Made by a program: the position numbers and the translations under genes | Assembly (NCBI GenBank): GCA_041557595.1 | Contig: JBFFGE010000006.1 | Coordinates: 1 to 47,519 of the forward strand | Direction: 5' to 3' | Source of the DNA: JAOTYV01 sp041557595 | GTDB lineage: Bacteria; Pseudomonadota; Alphaproteobacteria; UBA8366 | Length of the DNA stretch: 47,519 bases | Part shown: positions 25,172 through 33,597 of the stretch, piece after piece | Layout of the letters: each line of letters starts with the position of its first letter | Numbering within the stretch: the first letter of the stretch is position 1 | The notes under the pieces: generated by a model | Databases searched by the model: none | What the model was told of the DNA's origin: nothing | Seen by the model: only the letters and a program-made list of their open reading frames with translations

Positions 25172-26743
25172 CTACTCCTTCTGCAGGAGGAACTGCATCC
25201 CGAGGCCATCTCCACGGCTGTCATTTTCGACGGTGCAGTCGATGTATCGGGGCGACTCCTGGGGAACACCGCCGGGGCAATGGATCGCGTTAATGCGGGA
25301 CGGGTTTGGCTGGCGCTGCACGCTGTGCCCCCGGCCACTCAAGTCATCGATCAGCGCCGCGGTTTCAGAGGGTTCAACAAAGATTGCCCCGGCGGAGCGA
25401 TACCAGCGAGGATCCCGGATCGATTTCTTCAAGACCTGTTTGTCGAGCAGGGTTCGCGCGGTCACCGCGACGGCTGCCGCCGGCGCGGCCGGGCCGCCGA
25501 TTCCTGCCAAGGCAAGGCGGACCTGCCGGGTGGCCTTCTTCGTGGCCAAGACCCCGATTACCGCCGACGCCGCACGGCCGGCATCCGGCGCCGCCGACGG
25601 GAATACGCCCAACTCGGGCAGAATGCGCCCGGTGCCGAAGGATCCATTGAGCGAGACGGCGCAGGCGACGGCCATTCCCGTACCATCCAGGACCACGAAG
25701 CCGCTGCCGGACGTGTCCGCCGGTGCGCCATCGGCCGCGAGCGGCGCGCCATTGGCGCTGCTGGATTTCGGCGACGTCCCCGATACCCCTCCGGCGGTTT
25801 CAATAAGCAGATGCGATCGTTCGGCCGCCGTGGTCTGTCGATACCGGCCGTCGGCGACCAGCATCGACAACATCCGTTCGGTGGTCTTTCCGCTGTGCGC
25901 GGGTACCGATGTCACATGGATGCGTTGATCGCCGAAATCGACGCCCAACGCCGGGCGCCATTGCGGCACAAACGCCCGCATATCTTCCTTCGCGAGGTTA
26001 CCTCCGGCCCGGCGGACGGCGGCCACATACCGATCCGCCAGTTCGCCGGTGTAGAAGGCGCCGGCGCCTCGGCGCCGTATGGTCGCCAGGACGGAAGCCA
26101 GCGCGACCTGGCGCATCGGATCGCCTTCCGCCAGCGGCTGGCCGTCCTGCGGCGCAAAGATCTCCCGCACCGTATTGTCGACAAAGAACGGTTGTCCGGC
26201 ATGCCTGAGGGCCCTCGCCAGTGGCTTGGAAACCAGGTTACCGGACCGCGCCAGCGCATCCACGCGCGCCAAGACATCGCCCCAGGTGAGGCGTCCATAC
26301 CGTTCTTGCAGCGCCGCCATTCCGCGGACATTGCCCGGCACCACGGATCGCAGCCCGGTCGAGGTGACGGCTCGACCGGCGACGGTTCCGAGGAAATCCA
26401 GCGTCTCCGTTTGCCCGGTGACGGGATTGTGGACGAGGCAAACGCCGCCGCCGCCGAGCGACGCCGTCGCGGGCAGTGTGACCGACAATGTGAAATACAA
26501 CGCCACCGCCGCATCCGCCGCGGTCCCGCCCTCCGCCAGGATCTCGTGCGCCGCCGCCACCGCGCCCGGCTCGTCCGCGACCACGGCGCCGAACACGAAT
26601 TCCCGCGGATCGGGCAGAACCCGATCCAACGACCGGCCGAGCTGGCTGTCGCCGCACGCCGACAGCAAAAGCGCCGCGATCGCGACACTCCCCGCAATTC
26701 GCCGGGAAACAGAACGAACAGCTTTATTTGTGGGTGTCGCCAA
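25172..26743 (-). CDS. gamma-glutamyltransferase-like lipoprotein
   Basis: A GGT-superfamily (Ntn-hydrolase) protein. With the TTG start at 26743 the first 30 residues form a lipoprotein signal (basic start, hydrophobic core, LLSAC lipobox with Cys30), so it is probably anchored in the envelope. The N-terminal half is clearly GGT-like (DEPGAVAAAHEILAEGGTAADAAVA, LGGGGVCLVHNP). The canonical TTHxS nucleophile motif is absent. At the equivalent place the sequence is ADTSGSGFVVLDG (Thr344, Ser345, Ser347), followed by the expected NGSFGTGRILPELG loop. It may be an active diverged member or a non-processing relative. An ATG at 26791 is the alternative start but gives an unusually long signal region and overlaps the divergent M48 gene. 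It forms an operon with the aminotransferase. Confidence 0.8.
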   Translation of the reverse strand: MATPTNKAVRSVSRRIAGSVAIAALLLSACGDSQLGRSLDRVLPDPREFVFGAVVADEPGAVAAAHEILAEGGTAADAAVALYFTLSVTLPATASLGGGGVCLVHNPVTGQTETLDFLGTVAGRAVTSTGLRSVVPGNVRGMAALQERYGRLTWGDVLARVDALARSGNLVSKPLARALRHAGQPFFVDNTVREIFAPQDGQPLAEGDPMRQVALASVLATIRRRGAGAFYTGELADRYVAAVRRAGGNLAKEDMRAFVPQWRPALGVDFGDQRIHVTSVPAHSGKTTERMLSMLVADGRYRQTTAAERSHLLIETAGGVSGTSPKSSSANGAPLAADGAPADTSGSGFVVLDGTGMAVACAVSLNGSFGTGRILPELGVFPSAAPDAGRAASAVIGVLATKKATRQVRLALAGIGGPAAPAAAVAVTARTLLDKQVLKKSIRDPRWYRSAGAIFVEPSETAALIDDLSGRGHSVQRQPNPSRINAIHCPGGVPQESPRYIDCTVENDSRGDGLGMQFLLQKE

Positions 26744-26771
26744 CCTAAATAGTAGGGAACGATTGTGGAGG

Positions 26772-28154
26772 ATGTACCCGTTGCCAGGCATATTTGCTGC
26801 CGGTTTGGTTGTTACCGCGCGCCGCATAGCGACGATGGTGCTCGTCGGACTGTTGCTCTTTATTCCCTCAGCCGTCCGTGCGCAAGGCCCAAGCCTCGTT
26901 CGGGACACGGAAATCGAAAATACCATCCGCGTTTACATTGCCCCGCTTCTGCAAGCGGCAGGCCTGGATCCGGGCTCGGTGCGCATCCATCTCGTCAACG
27001 ACAGCCGGCTCAATGCGTTTGTCGCCGGCGGCATGCAAATCTTCATTCATACCGGGCTGTTAACAAGCGCGGAAACCCCAGATCAAGTGATCGGGGTCCT
27101 GGCGCATGAAATCGGCCATATCGAAGGCGGCCATCTGTCGCGGCTCAAGGACGGTCTGCGCAGCGCCACCGCGCAGGCCATCCTGGTGAGCATCCTCGGC
27201 GGCGCCGCGGCGGTAGCCGCAGGACGGCCGGACGGCATTGGCGCCGCGGTTTCCGGCGGCGCGCATGTGGCGCAACGCAGCCTGCTCAGTTATTCGCGGG
27301 GCATGGAGCAGGCCGCCGATCAGGCGGCGCTGCGATACCTGGATTCAACCGGCCAATCGGCGCGCGGCCTGTTAACCTTCATGGAACTATTGCAGCGCCA
27401 GGAAGGCGTGTTGGGCGGCGACGACAACCCTTACATCCGGTCCCATCCGCTAACCGGGGACCGGATTGAACTGGTCCGCAATCATGTCGCCAAATCACGC
27501 GTTGCAAAGGCCGCGCCCGACCCTGCTCTGGTCGCGGCGCACCGGCGCATGCGCGCCAAGATCAATGGCTACCTGAACCCGGCGGACACGCTCCGTCACA
27601 CCGACCCGAAGAACCAGGACATCGAGACGCGGTATGCCCGGTCGATCGCCTATATGCGGCAAAGCGAGGCAACGAAATCGCTGGCGATCGCCGACGACCT
27701 CATCCGGCTCTCGCCCAAGGATCCGTTTTTCCTGGAATTGCGCGGCGACATCCTGCGCAGCGCGGGCAGGACGAAAGAGGCCAAGGCGGCCTACGAAGAA
27801 ACGCTCAAGATCTTGCCCTGGGCGGCGCTGATCCGCCTGAGCCTGGCGCAGACGCAGCTCGAATTGAACGACGGCGCCGATCAGTCGGACGTGGTGGCGA
27901 ACCTGAAACACGCGTTGCGCTACGAACCCCGGGTTCCCCGCGCCTGGCGGCAACTCGCCACCGCCTACGGCCGAATGAACAAGCGGGGACTGACGTCCCA
28001 TGCGCTCGCCGAGGAGGCCATTTTGAGAGGAGACAACGCCGCCGCGGTGCGTCACGCCAAACGGGCCATGCAGACGCTTCCCAAGGGGTCGTCGGAATGG
28101 CTCCGGTCGCAGGATATCAAACTTGAAATCAAACGCCGCAAGGCTGCGAAATAG
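26772..28154 (+). CDS. M48 family metalloprotease with TPR repeats (BepA-like)
   Basis: A periplasmic zinc protease of 460 residues. A signal peptide or anchor lies at about 20-37 (ATMVLVGLLLFIPSAVRAQG). The M48 domain has HEIGH (His112, Glu113, His116) and the third ligand region with EQAADQAALRYLDSTG. The C-terminal half is built of TPR-like helices (ARSIAYMRQSEATKSLAIADDLIRLSPKDP and similar), as in BepA/YfgC. BepA assists outer-membrane protein assembly and degrades failed LptD; the same role is likely. The ATG at 26772 directly abuts GGAGG, so a TTG at 26781, 9 bases from that site, is an equally good start. It is divergent from the gamma-glutamyltransferase gene by about 28 bases. Confidence 0.9.
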   Translation: MYPLPGIFAAGLVVTARRIATMVLVGLLLFIPSAVRAQGPSLVRDTEIENTIRVYIAPLLQAAGLDPGSVRIHLVNDSRLNAFVAGGMQIFIHTGLLTSAETPDQVIGVLAHEIGHIEGGHLSRLKDGLRSATAQAILVSILGGAAAVAAGRPDGIGAAVSGGAHVAQRSLLSYSRGMEQAADQAALRYLDSTGQSARGLLTFMELLQRQEGVLGGDDNPYIRSHPLTGDRIELVRNHVAKSRVAKAAPDPALVAAHRRMRAKINGYLNPADTLRHTDPKNQDIETRYARSIAYMRQSEATKSLAIADDLIRLSPKDPFFLELRGDILRSAGRTKEAKAAYEETLKILPWAALIRLSLAQTQLELNDGADQSDVVANLKHALRYEPRVPRAWRQLATAYGRMNKRGLTSHALAEEAILRGDNAAAVRHAKRAMQTLPKGSSEWLRSQDIKLEIKRRKAAK

Positions 28155-28223
28155 GACCGCCCGGAATGCCTCGAACATGCGGCGGAACGGCGCGCGCTCA
28201 ATAACCAGTTCGTAATGGCGCCG

Positions 28224-28255
28224 TCCGGACATGAATTGCGTTCTTGTGGTAGAAT
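28224..28255 (+). promoter_or_regulatory. possible extended -10 promoter for the DsbA-like gene
   Basis: TGGTAGAAT (28247-28255) fits an extended -10 (TG-n-TAGAAT). A partial -35 (CGGACA) lies 18 bases upstream. It sits about 60 bases before the ATG of the DsbA-like gene. Weak but reasonable. Confidence 0.3.
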
Positions 28256-28317
28256 TAAGCTTGGGGAATAGTGTCGGGCGAAACGCCGAATGCGGCAGAA
28301 GATAGGATTATTCAGGG

Positions 28318-29046
28318 ATGTGGCACCGAATAGCAGCAGGAATGAGCGTTCTCGGCCTTGTGTGCGGGATGGGAATAGGAATCGCCGTCGCGGCGGACGA
28401 CCCGACCGACGAGCGAATTCGGCAATTCATCCTGAACAATCCCGAAGTCCTTATTCAAGCGCTCGAAAAATACCAGTTGCAGGAACAGGATCGACAGCGC
28501 CAGCAATCGGCTGCCGCGATCTCCGCGCATCGGGACAAGATCCTCAATCATCCGATGACGCCGGTTTCCGGGAACAAGAATGGCGATGTCACGATTGTCG
28601 AATTCTTCGATTATCAATGCGGCTTCTGCAAACGGACGCTGCCGACGATGTTGGACATCATCAAACAGGATGAAAAAGTCCGCGTCGTATGGAAGGAATT
28701 GCCGATTTTGGGCCCGGTATCGCAGGTCGCGGCCCGGGCGGCGATGGCCGCCCAGAACCAAGGCAAATACGTACCCTTCCATGTCGCGATGATGGGCGCG
28801 CGCGGTCAATTGACGACCACTAAAATATTCCGGCTGGCCAAGAAGGTCGGGCTCGACGTAGATCGCCTCAAGAAAGACATGAAGGATCCAAAGATCGATA
28901 TCTACCTGCAGGAAACCATACGGCTTGCCCAATCGATCGGGATTAACGGCACGCCGGGCTTCATCATCGGCGACAAATTGGTGCCCGGCGCTATCGAAAA
29001 AGACCGCATGATGGAATTGATTGCGGCTGCCCGGGGCCAGAGTTAA
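28318..29046 (+). CDS. DsbA-family thiol:disulfide oxidoreductase
   Basis: A periplasmic thioredoxin-fold protein of 242 residues. The signal peptide is at about 1-26 (VLGLVCGMGIGIAVAAD). A helical N-terminal segment (about 28-80, RIRQFILNNPEVLIQALEKYQLQEQDRQRQQ) precedes the fold; in ScsC/Com1-type relatives such a segment mediates oligomerisation. The active site is CGFC (Cys101, Cys104) and the cis-proline loop is NGTPGF. It is probably an oxidase or isomerase for envelope proteins. The pairing with an upstream BepA-like protease is conserved in alphaproteobacteria and fits envelope quality control. A second ATG eight codons in has AGCAGGA just before it, so the exact start is open. Confidence 0.92.
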   Translation: MWHRIAAGMSVLGLVCGMGIGIAVAADDPTDERIRQFILNNPEVLIQALEKYQLQEQDRQRQQSAAAISAHRDKILNHPMTPVSGNKNGDVTIVEFFDYQCGFCKRTLPTMLDIIKQDEKVRVVWKELPILGPVSQVAARAAMAAQNQGKYVPFHVAMMGARGQLTTTKIFRLAKKVGLDVDRLKKDMKDPKIDIYLQETIRLAQSIGINGTPGFIIGDKLVPGAIEKDRMMELIAAARGQS

Positions 29047-29074
29047 GCCGCCGACAAGACCGCTCCAGGCGCTT

Positions 29075-31003
29075 TCAGGCCGGACCGAGAATCTCGAGCG
29101 GCTCGATCCGGTCGGTCGGCGCGAAACCGAAGACGCGTCCGTAGAACGCCAGCTCGCCTTCCAATGCCCGCTTGATGTTCTCGGCCCGCCGAAATCCGTG
29201 TCCCTCGCCCTCAAACGGCAGATACGCGACCGGTATCCCCTTTTCCCGCAGCGCCGCCACCATTGCCTCGACCTGATTGGGCGGGACCACTTTGTCTTCC
29301 TGCCCCTGAAAGAAGATCACCGGGCAATTCAGCCGGCCGACATGATGAATCGGTGACCGTTCACGGTACCGTTCCGCCTCGTCGGGCCATTTGCCGATCA
29401 ACCAATCGAGGTATCGGGACTCGAATTTATGCGTATCGCGCGCCAGCGCCTCCAGGTCGCCGATCCCGTAATGGCTCGCGCCCGCCCTGAAAGTGTTAAA
29501 ATATGTAAGCGCGCATAACGTTGTATACCCTCCCGCACTCCCGCCGGTTATGGCGAGTTTCTCGGGGTCCACCAGGCCACGCTCGACCAGCCATTCGGCG
29601 CCGGCCACACAATCCTCGACATCGACGACCCCCCACGCCTCAAAAAGAAGGTTGCGATAGGCCCGGCCGTATCCGGTGCTGCCGCCATAATTTACATCCA
29701 GCACGGCAAAGCCGCGGCTGGTCCAGAACTGCGTCTTGAGATTGAGGGCACAGCCGGACTGTCCGGTCGGACCGCCATGGCTCTTCACGATCAACGGCGG
29801 CAGAGAGTCGGCGACCGGATCATAGTCATCATTGCGCGGTGGGTAGTAGAATCCGTGCGCGGTGCGGCCTCCGGCGCTCTCGAACGACACCGGTTGGGCC
29901 TTCGACAGGAAACGGGCGTCGACCGGCCGCGCCGTGGATCGCCGTATCACCGCCGGCGCGCCATTGCCATGCGGCATCCGGATCAGCGCGGTCGGCTCAT
30001 GCATGCCGCCACCGGAAAATACCGCAGCGCCCTTGTCGACCACGAGCCCGTGAATCTCGACAAACGGCGCCGGGATCGACTGGATTTCGCCGCTTTCCGT
30101 ATCGATGCGCGCGAGTTTTGCGATGCCGTCGAGCAGATAGACACACAGGATCGTCTCGGCATCGGCAAACCCATAAGTGCGCATATTAAAAATCCATTGC
30201 GGCAACCCGAACTCCGCCTCGATCGGGCATACCGGGATCACGGCGTCTCCATCGCATCGGTACAGGTTCCACCAGCCGCTTCTGTCGGACACGAAAAACA
30301 GCGTGCCGTCCGGCGACCATTCCGGCTGGAACACGGCCTCGCCGTCGCCCCCGGCGACATGCCGAACGCCGACCGGCCGCCCGGCCGCATCCAGCGTCGC
30401 TTCCGAGAGCATGCAATCGGCCCAGGGCATATGCGGGTGGTTCCACGAAAGCCAGGCAAGCCGCGTCCCGTCCGGCGATATCCGGGGCGCGGCATAGAAA
30501 TCCGCGCCATCGGCAAGCACGCTGATCGATCCGGCCGCATCGATCGCGACAAGCTCGTTGACCGGTTCGCCTTCCGCTCCTTCATGATCCTCGCGCACAG
30601 CGATAATCCGCTCGCGCGATGCGTCGACGACAAGATCCGCGAAGCGACAGGCGCCCTCCATCGTTACCGGCGCCGGCGCCGCACCCGCGGGCTGGCGATA
30701 CACGCGTTGATCCGAATCGTTGCAAAACCATGCTGTACCGTCGCGGACGGCAAAGGCGCCGCCGCCATATTCATGAACGCGCGAGCGCACGCTGAACGGC
30801 GCCTGAACGACATCTTCCGGCCGGCCGTCGCCGGCGCAGCGGACGAGCGCCGACCGGCCCTTTTCCGTCGGGCGCTGCTCGGTCCAGTAAACCATGCCGT
30901 CATCCAGCGCGATCTGACCGATCCCGACGCTGCCCTGAACGATCATCGCCGCGGACACGGGAGATTTCCATTCACCGAATGGCGCGGCTTTCATTCTTGG
31001 CAT
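29075..31003 (-). CDS. S9 family peptidase (prolyl oligopeptidase / acylaminoacyl-peptidase type)
   Basis: A cytoplasmic serine peptidase of 642 residues. The N-terminal half is a beta-propeller with repeated WSPDG and SPDG-type blades (for example RISPDGTRLAWLSW, EWSPDGTLFFVSD). The C-terminal alpha/beta hydrolase domain has the nucleophile Ser489 in GGSAGGYTT, Asp in GQEDKVVPP and His in EGEGHGF. There is no signal peptide. It probably trims short peptides or acyl-peptides. It lies on the opposite strand between the DsbA-like gene and aroQ, which are usually close neighbours in related genomes, so it may be a later insertion. The ATG at 31003 has GGAGGG about 10 bases upstream. Confidence 0.92.
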   Translation of the reverse strand: MPRMKAAPFGEWKSPVSAAMIVQGSVGIGQIALDDGMVYWTEQRPTEKGRSALVRCAGDGRPEDVVQAPFSVRSRVHEYGGGAFAVRDGTAWFCNDSDQRVYRQPAGAAPAPVTMEGACRFADLVVDASRERIIAVREDHEGAEGEPVNELVAIDAAGSISVLADGADFYAAPRISPDGTRLAWLSWNHPHMPWADCMLSEATLDAAGRPVGVRHVAGGDGEAVFQPEWSPDGTLFFVSDRSGWWNLYRCDGDAVIPVCPIEAEFGLPQWIFNMRTYGFADAETILCVYLLDGIAKLARIDTESGEIQSIPAPFVEIHGLVVDKGAAVFSGGGMHEPTALIRMPHGNGAPAVIRRSTARPVDARFLSKAQPVSFESAGGRTAHGFYYPPRNDDYDPVADSLPPLIVKSHGGPTGQSGCALNLKTQFWTSRGFAVLDVNYGGSTGYGRAYRNLLFEAWGVVDVEDCVAGAEWLVERGLVDPEKLAITGGSAGGYTTLCALTYFNTFRAGASHYGIGDLEALARDTHKFESRYLDWLIGKWPDEAERYRERSPIHHVGRLNCPVIFFQGQEDKVVPPNQVEAMVAALREKGIPVAYLPFEGEGHGFRRAENIKRALEGELAFYGRVFGFAPTDRIEPLEILGPA

Positions 31004-31164
31004 CTCGGCAGCCCTCCCCTCTGTTCAGTGGCACCGCGGCACCCTAGCTTAACCGGCGAGAAGCACCAACTCGAACGCGGAATACACACAAGCACTTGCT
31101 ATTCTCGCGCATTTGCGTCCACATATAGTAGATCGGAACAAACAACAGGTGCGGGTGCCCGCGC

Positions 31165-31614
31165 GTGGTTGACCAACCCGGAATCTTGATCCTGAACGGC
31201 CCCAATCTCAACATGCTGGGTGTGCGGGAACCGGAAATATACGGCAGCGAGACGCTGGCAGACATCGAGGCGGCGTGCGCGAATCACGCGAAGTCGCTCG
31301 GCCTGAGGCTCACCTTCCGCCAATCGAATAACGAAGGCGAGCTGGTGACCTGGATTCAGGACGCCCGGCAGAACAACGCGGCGGTAATCATCAACGCAGG
31401 CGCGCTGACGCATACATCGGTCGCACTGTTGGACGCGTTAAAGACACTCGACATGCCGATCATCGAGCTGCACCTGTCGAATATATTCGCAAGAGAGGCC
31501 TTCCGGCATCATTCGTATATTTCGCTCGCGGCCAGCGGACTCATCTGCGGTTTCGGCGCGCACGGATATCTGCTTGCGCTGGACGCAGTTAACCGATTAT
31601 TGGCAACTCGATGA
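31165..31614 (+). CDS. aroQ: 3-dehydroquinate dehydratase, type II
   Basis: The third enzyme of the shikimate pathway, converting 3-dehydroquinate to 3-dehydroshikimate. The 149 residues are full length for the dodecameric type II enzyme. Family motifs are LNGPNLNMLGVREPEIYG with catalytic Arg21 and Tyr26, QSNNEGELV, IINAGALTHTS (Asn78) and IELHLSNIFARE with His103. The start is a GTG at 31165. It opens the plus-strand block aroQ-accB-accC-aat, a well-known alphaproteobacterial order. Confidence 0.97.
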   Translation: MVDQPGILILNGPNLNMLGVREPEIYGSETLADIEAACANHAKSLGLRLTFRQSNNEGELVTWIQDARQNNAAVIINAGALTHTSVALLDALKTLDMPIIELHLSNIFAREAFRHHSYISLAASGLICGFGAHGYLLALDAVNRLLATR

Positions 31615-31669
31615 ATATCGTGGCCGCAACAGAGATACATCTGGCTGGACAACAAACGTAAGGACGGTC

Positions 31670-32131
31670 ATGCCTAAGTTTCAGGTGGACAAGACGCTGA
31701 TACGCGACTTGGGCCAACTACTAGACGAATCGAACCTCACCGAAATCGAAATTTGCGAAGGCAACAAGTCTGTCCGCGTGTCGCGCGCGGCCACACACGC
31801 TGTCGCCGCCGCTCCGGTAAGCGCACCTGCCGCGCCGCAGGCAGCGCCGAGCGCCCCCGCGGCCGACGCGGGAAGCCCGGCCCCGAGCGCGGAGGACCCT
31901 GGCGCCATTCCCTCGCCCATGGTTGGCACAATCTATCTTTCTCCGCAGCCCGGCGCCGCGCCCTTCGTCAAACAGGGCGACCAGGTGACCGAGGGGCAAA
32001 CGCTGCTGATCATCGAAGCCATGAAGGTCATGAACCAAATTCCTGCGCCGCGTTCCGGGGTCGTCAAGGCGATTTGCGTCGACGACGCACAACCGGTCGA
32101 ATTCGGCGAAGTCCTGATAATTCTCGAGTGA
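31670..32131 (+). CDS. accB: biotin carboxyl carrier protein of acetyl-CoA carboxylase
   Basis: AccB carries the biotin that shuttles carboxyl groups during malonyl-CoA formation. Of 153 residues, the N-terminal 35 form the dimerisation region, an Ala/Pro-rich flexible linker runs from about 43 to 78 and the biotinyl domain ends the protein. The biotin lysine is Lys119 in EAMKVM, and the thumb region before it (GAAPFVKQGDQV) is typical. The ATG at 31670 has AAGGACGG upstream; a longer frame would begin inside aroQ. Its TGA shares one base with the ATG of accC. Confidence 0.97.
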   Translation: MPKFQVDKTLIRDLGQLLDESNLTEIEICEGNKSVRVSRAATHAVAAAPVSAPAAPQAAPSAPAADAGSPAPSAEDPGAIPSPMVGTIYLSPQPGAAPFVKQGDQVTEGQTLLIIEAMKVMNQIPAPRSGVVKAICVDDAQPVEFGEVLIILE

Positions 32132-33480
32132 TGTTCGAAAAAGTCCTGATCGCGAATCGCGGGGAAATCGCGCTCCGCATTCACCGCGCCTGCCAGGAGA
32201 TGGGCGTGCGAACGGTTGCCGTCCATTCGACGGCGGATTCGAACGCCATGCATGTGCGCCTCGCGGACGAATCCGTGTGCATCGGGCCGCCACCGTCGAA
32301 AGACAGTTACCTGAACATTCCCGCGATCCTGACGGCGGCGACAATTTCCGGCATCGATGCGGTGCATCCGGGGATCGGTTTCCTGTCCGAGAACGCCCAT
32401 TTCGCCCAAATGGTGGAGGAGCACGGCCTGGTCTTTATCGGCCCGACGCCGGATCACATCGCCCAGATGGGCGACAAGATCCGCGCCAAGGAGATTGCGC
32501 GCGAAATCGGAATTCCGGTGGTGCCCGGATCGGATGGCGCCGTCGAGGAAGACGACGTGGCGATCAAGATCGCGAACGACATCGGCTATCCGGTTATATT
32601 GAAGGCGGCCGCGGGCGGCGGCGGCCGCGGAATGAAAATTGCCGAAAATGCCGACGAGATGTCGGAGGCGCTCTCGATGTGCCGACAGGAGGCGCTTGCG
32701 GCATTCGGCAACGACGCGGTTTACATCGAAAAGCTGCTCAGAACGCCCCGCCACATCGAGATCCAGGTCCTGGGCGACGGCAACGGGACGGTGCTGCATT
32801 TCGGCGAACGGGATTGCTCGCTGCAGCGCCGCCATCAAAAAGTGCTGGAGGAAGCCCCCTCGCCCGCGCTCAACGCCGAGACGCGCGAACGGATCGGCGA
32901 TACGGTCGTCAACGCGCTGTCCAAGCTCAACTACCGCAGCGCCGGAACCGTCGAATTTCTGTACGAGGACGGCGAATTCTATTTCATCGAGATGAATACC
33001 CGCCTGCAGGTCGAACATCCGATTACCGAGATGATCAGCGGCGTCGATCTCGTGCGCGAACAGCTTCGCGTCGCCGCGGGCGGCGCCTTGGAATACGCGC
33101 AAAGCGATATCGAGCTGTCCGGCCACGCCATCGAATGCCGCCTGAATGCCGAAAACCCGGAATCCTTCGTGCCGTCGCCCGGAAAGGTCACCGAGTTTCA
33201 CGCGCCGGGGGGACTCGGTATTCGCGTCGACTCGGCGCTGTATTCCGGATATGTCGTACCGCCGCATTACGACAGCCTGGTCGCAAAGCTGGTCGTTCAT
33301 GGACGCACCCGTAACGAGTGCCTGATGCGGCTGCGGCGCGCGCTGGCAGAGTTCGTCATCGGCGGGATCGATACGACGATCCCGCTGCATCAGCGGCTTA
33401 TGAACGAGCAGGCTTTTCTAAACGGTGACTATAATATTCACTGGCTTGAAGCCTGGTTGTCGGGAGACTCCGACAACTAG
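32131..33480 (+). CDS. accC: biotin carboxylase subunit of acetyl-CoA carboxylase
   Basis: AccC carboxylates biotin on AccB using ATP and bicarbonate. The 449 residues show the biotin carboxylase N-domain (KVLIANRGEIALRIHRACQEMG), the ATP-grasp region with the glycine-rich loop KAAAGGGGRGMK and the catalytic ERDCSLQRRHQK and EMNTRLQVEHP motifs, then the C-domain. The start overlaps the accB stop (TGATG), ensuring equimolar output. The stop codon TAG is also the first three bases of the intergenic repeat copy B. Confidence 0.98.
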   Translation: MFEKVLIANRGEIALRIHRACQEMGVRTVAVHSTADSNAMHVRLADESVCIGPPPSKDSYLNIPAILTAATISGIDAVHPGIGFLSENAHFAQMVEEHGLVFIGPTPDHIAQMGDKIRAKEIAREIGIPVVPGSDGAVEEDDVAIKIANDIGYPVILKAAAGGGGRGMKIAENADEMSEALSMCRQEALAAFGNDAVYIEKLLRTPRHIEIQVLGDGNGTVLHFGERDCSLQRRHQKVLEEAPSPALNAETRERIGDTVVNALSKLNYRSAGTVEFLYEDGEFYFIEMNTRLQVEHPITEMISGVDLVREQLRVAAGGALEYAQSDIELSGHAIECRLNAENPESFVPSPGKVTEFHAPGGLGIRVDSALYSGYVVPPHYDSLVAKLVVHGRTRNECLMRLRRALAEFVIGGIDTTIPLHQRLMNEQAFLNGDYNIHWLEAWLSGDSDN

Positions 33481-33582
33481 AGCAAATCCCGAGCGAACCG
33501 AAACGGTTCGCGACGACGTATTTGCGTAAAAACCAGGAGATAGACCATTTCATATGAGTCAATTTAAACAAGAAATGGTCTA
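33478..33582 (+). repeat. structured intergenic repeat, copy B
   Basis: The element starts on the accC stop codon (TAGAGCAAAT) and fills the gap to aat. The first structure pairs GCAAAT (33482-33487) with ATTTGC (33520-33525), with an inner hairpin CGAACCG-AAA-CGGTTCG (33494-33510). The second is a perfect 11-base stem, TAGACCATTTC (33541-33551) with GAAATGGTCTA (33572-33582). Its loop contains TGAGTCAATTTAAA, close to TTGAGTCCACTTAAA in copy A. Same order, same orientation relative to the preceding gene and the same TAGAGCA beginning indicate a dispersed family. Confidence 0.6.
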
Positions 33583-33597
33583 AACGCGGGTAACGCC

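Noticed and set aside
31933..33390. 485-residue minus-strand open frame opposite accC
   Set aside because: Shadow of a strongly conserved gene.
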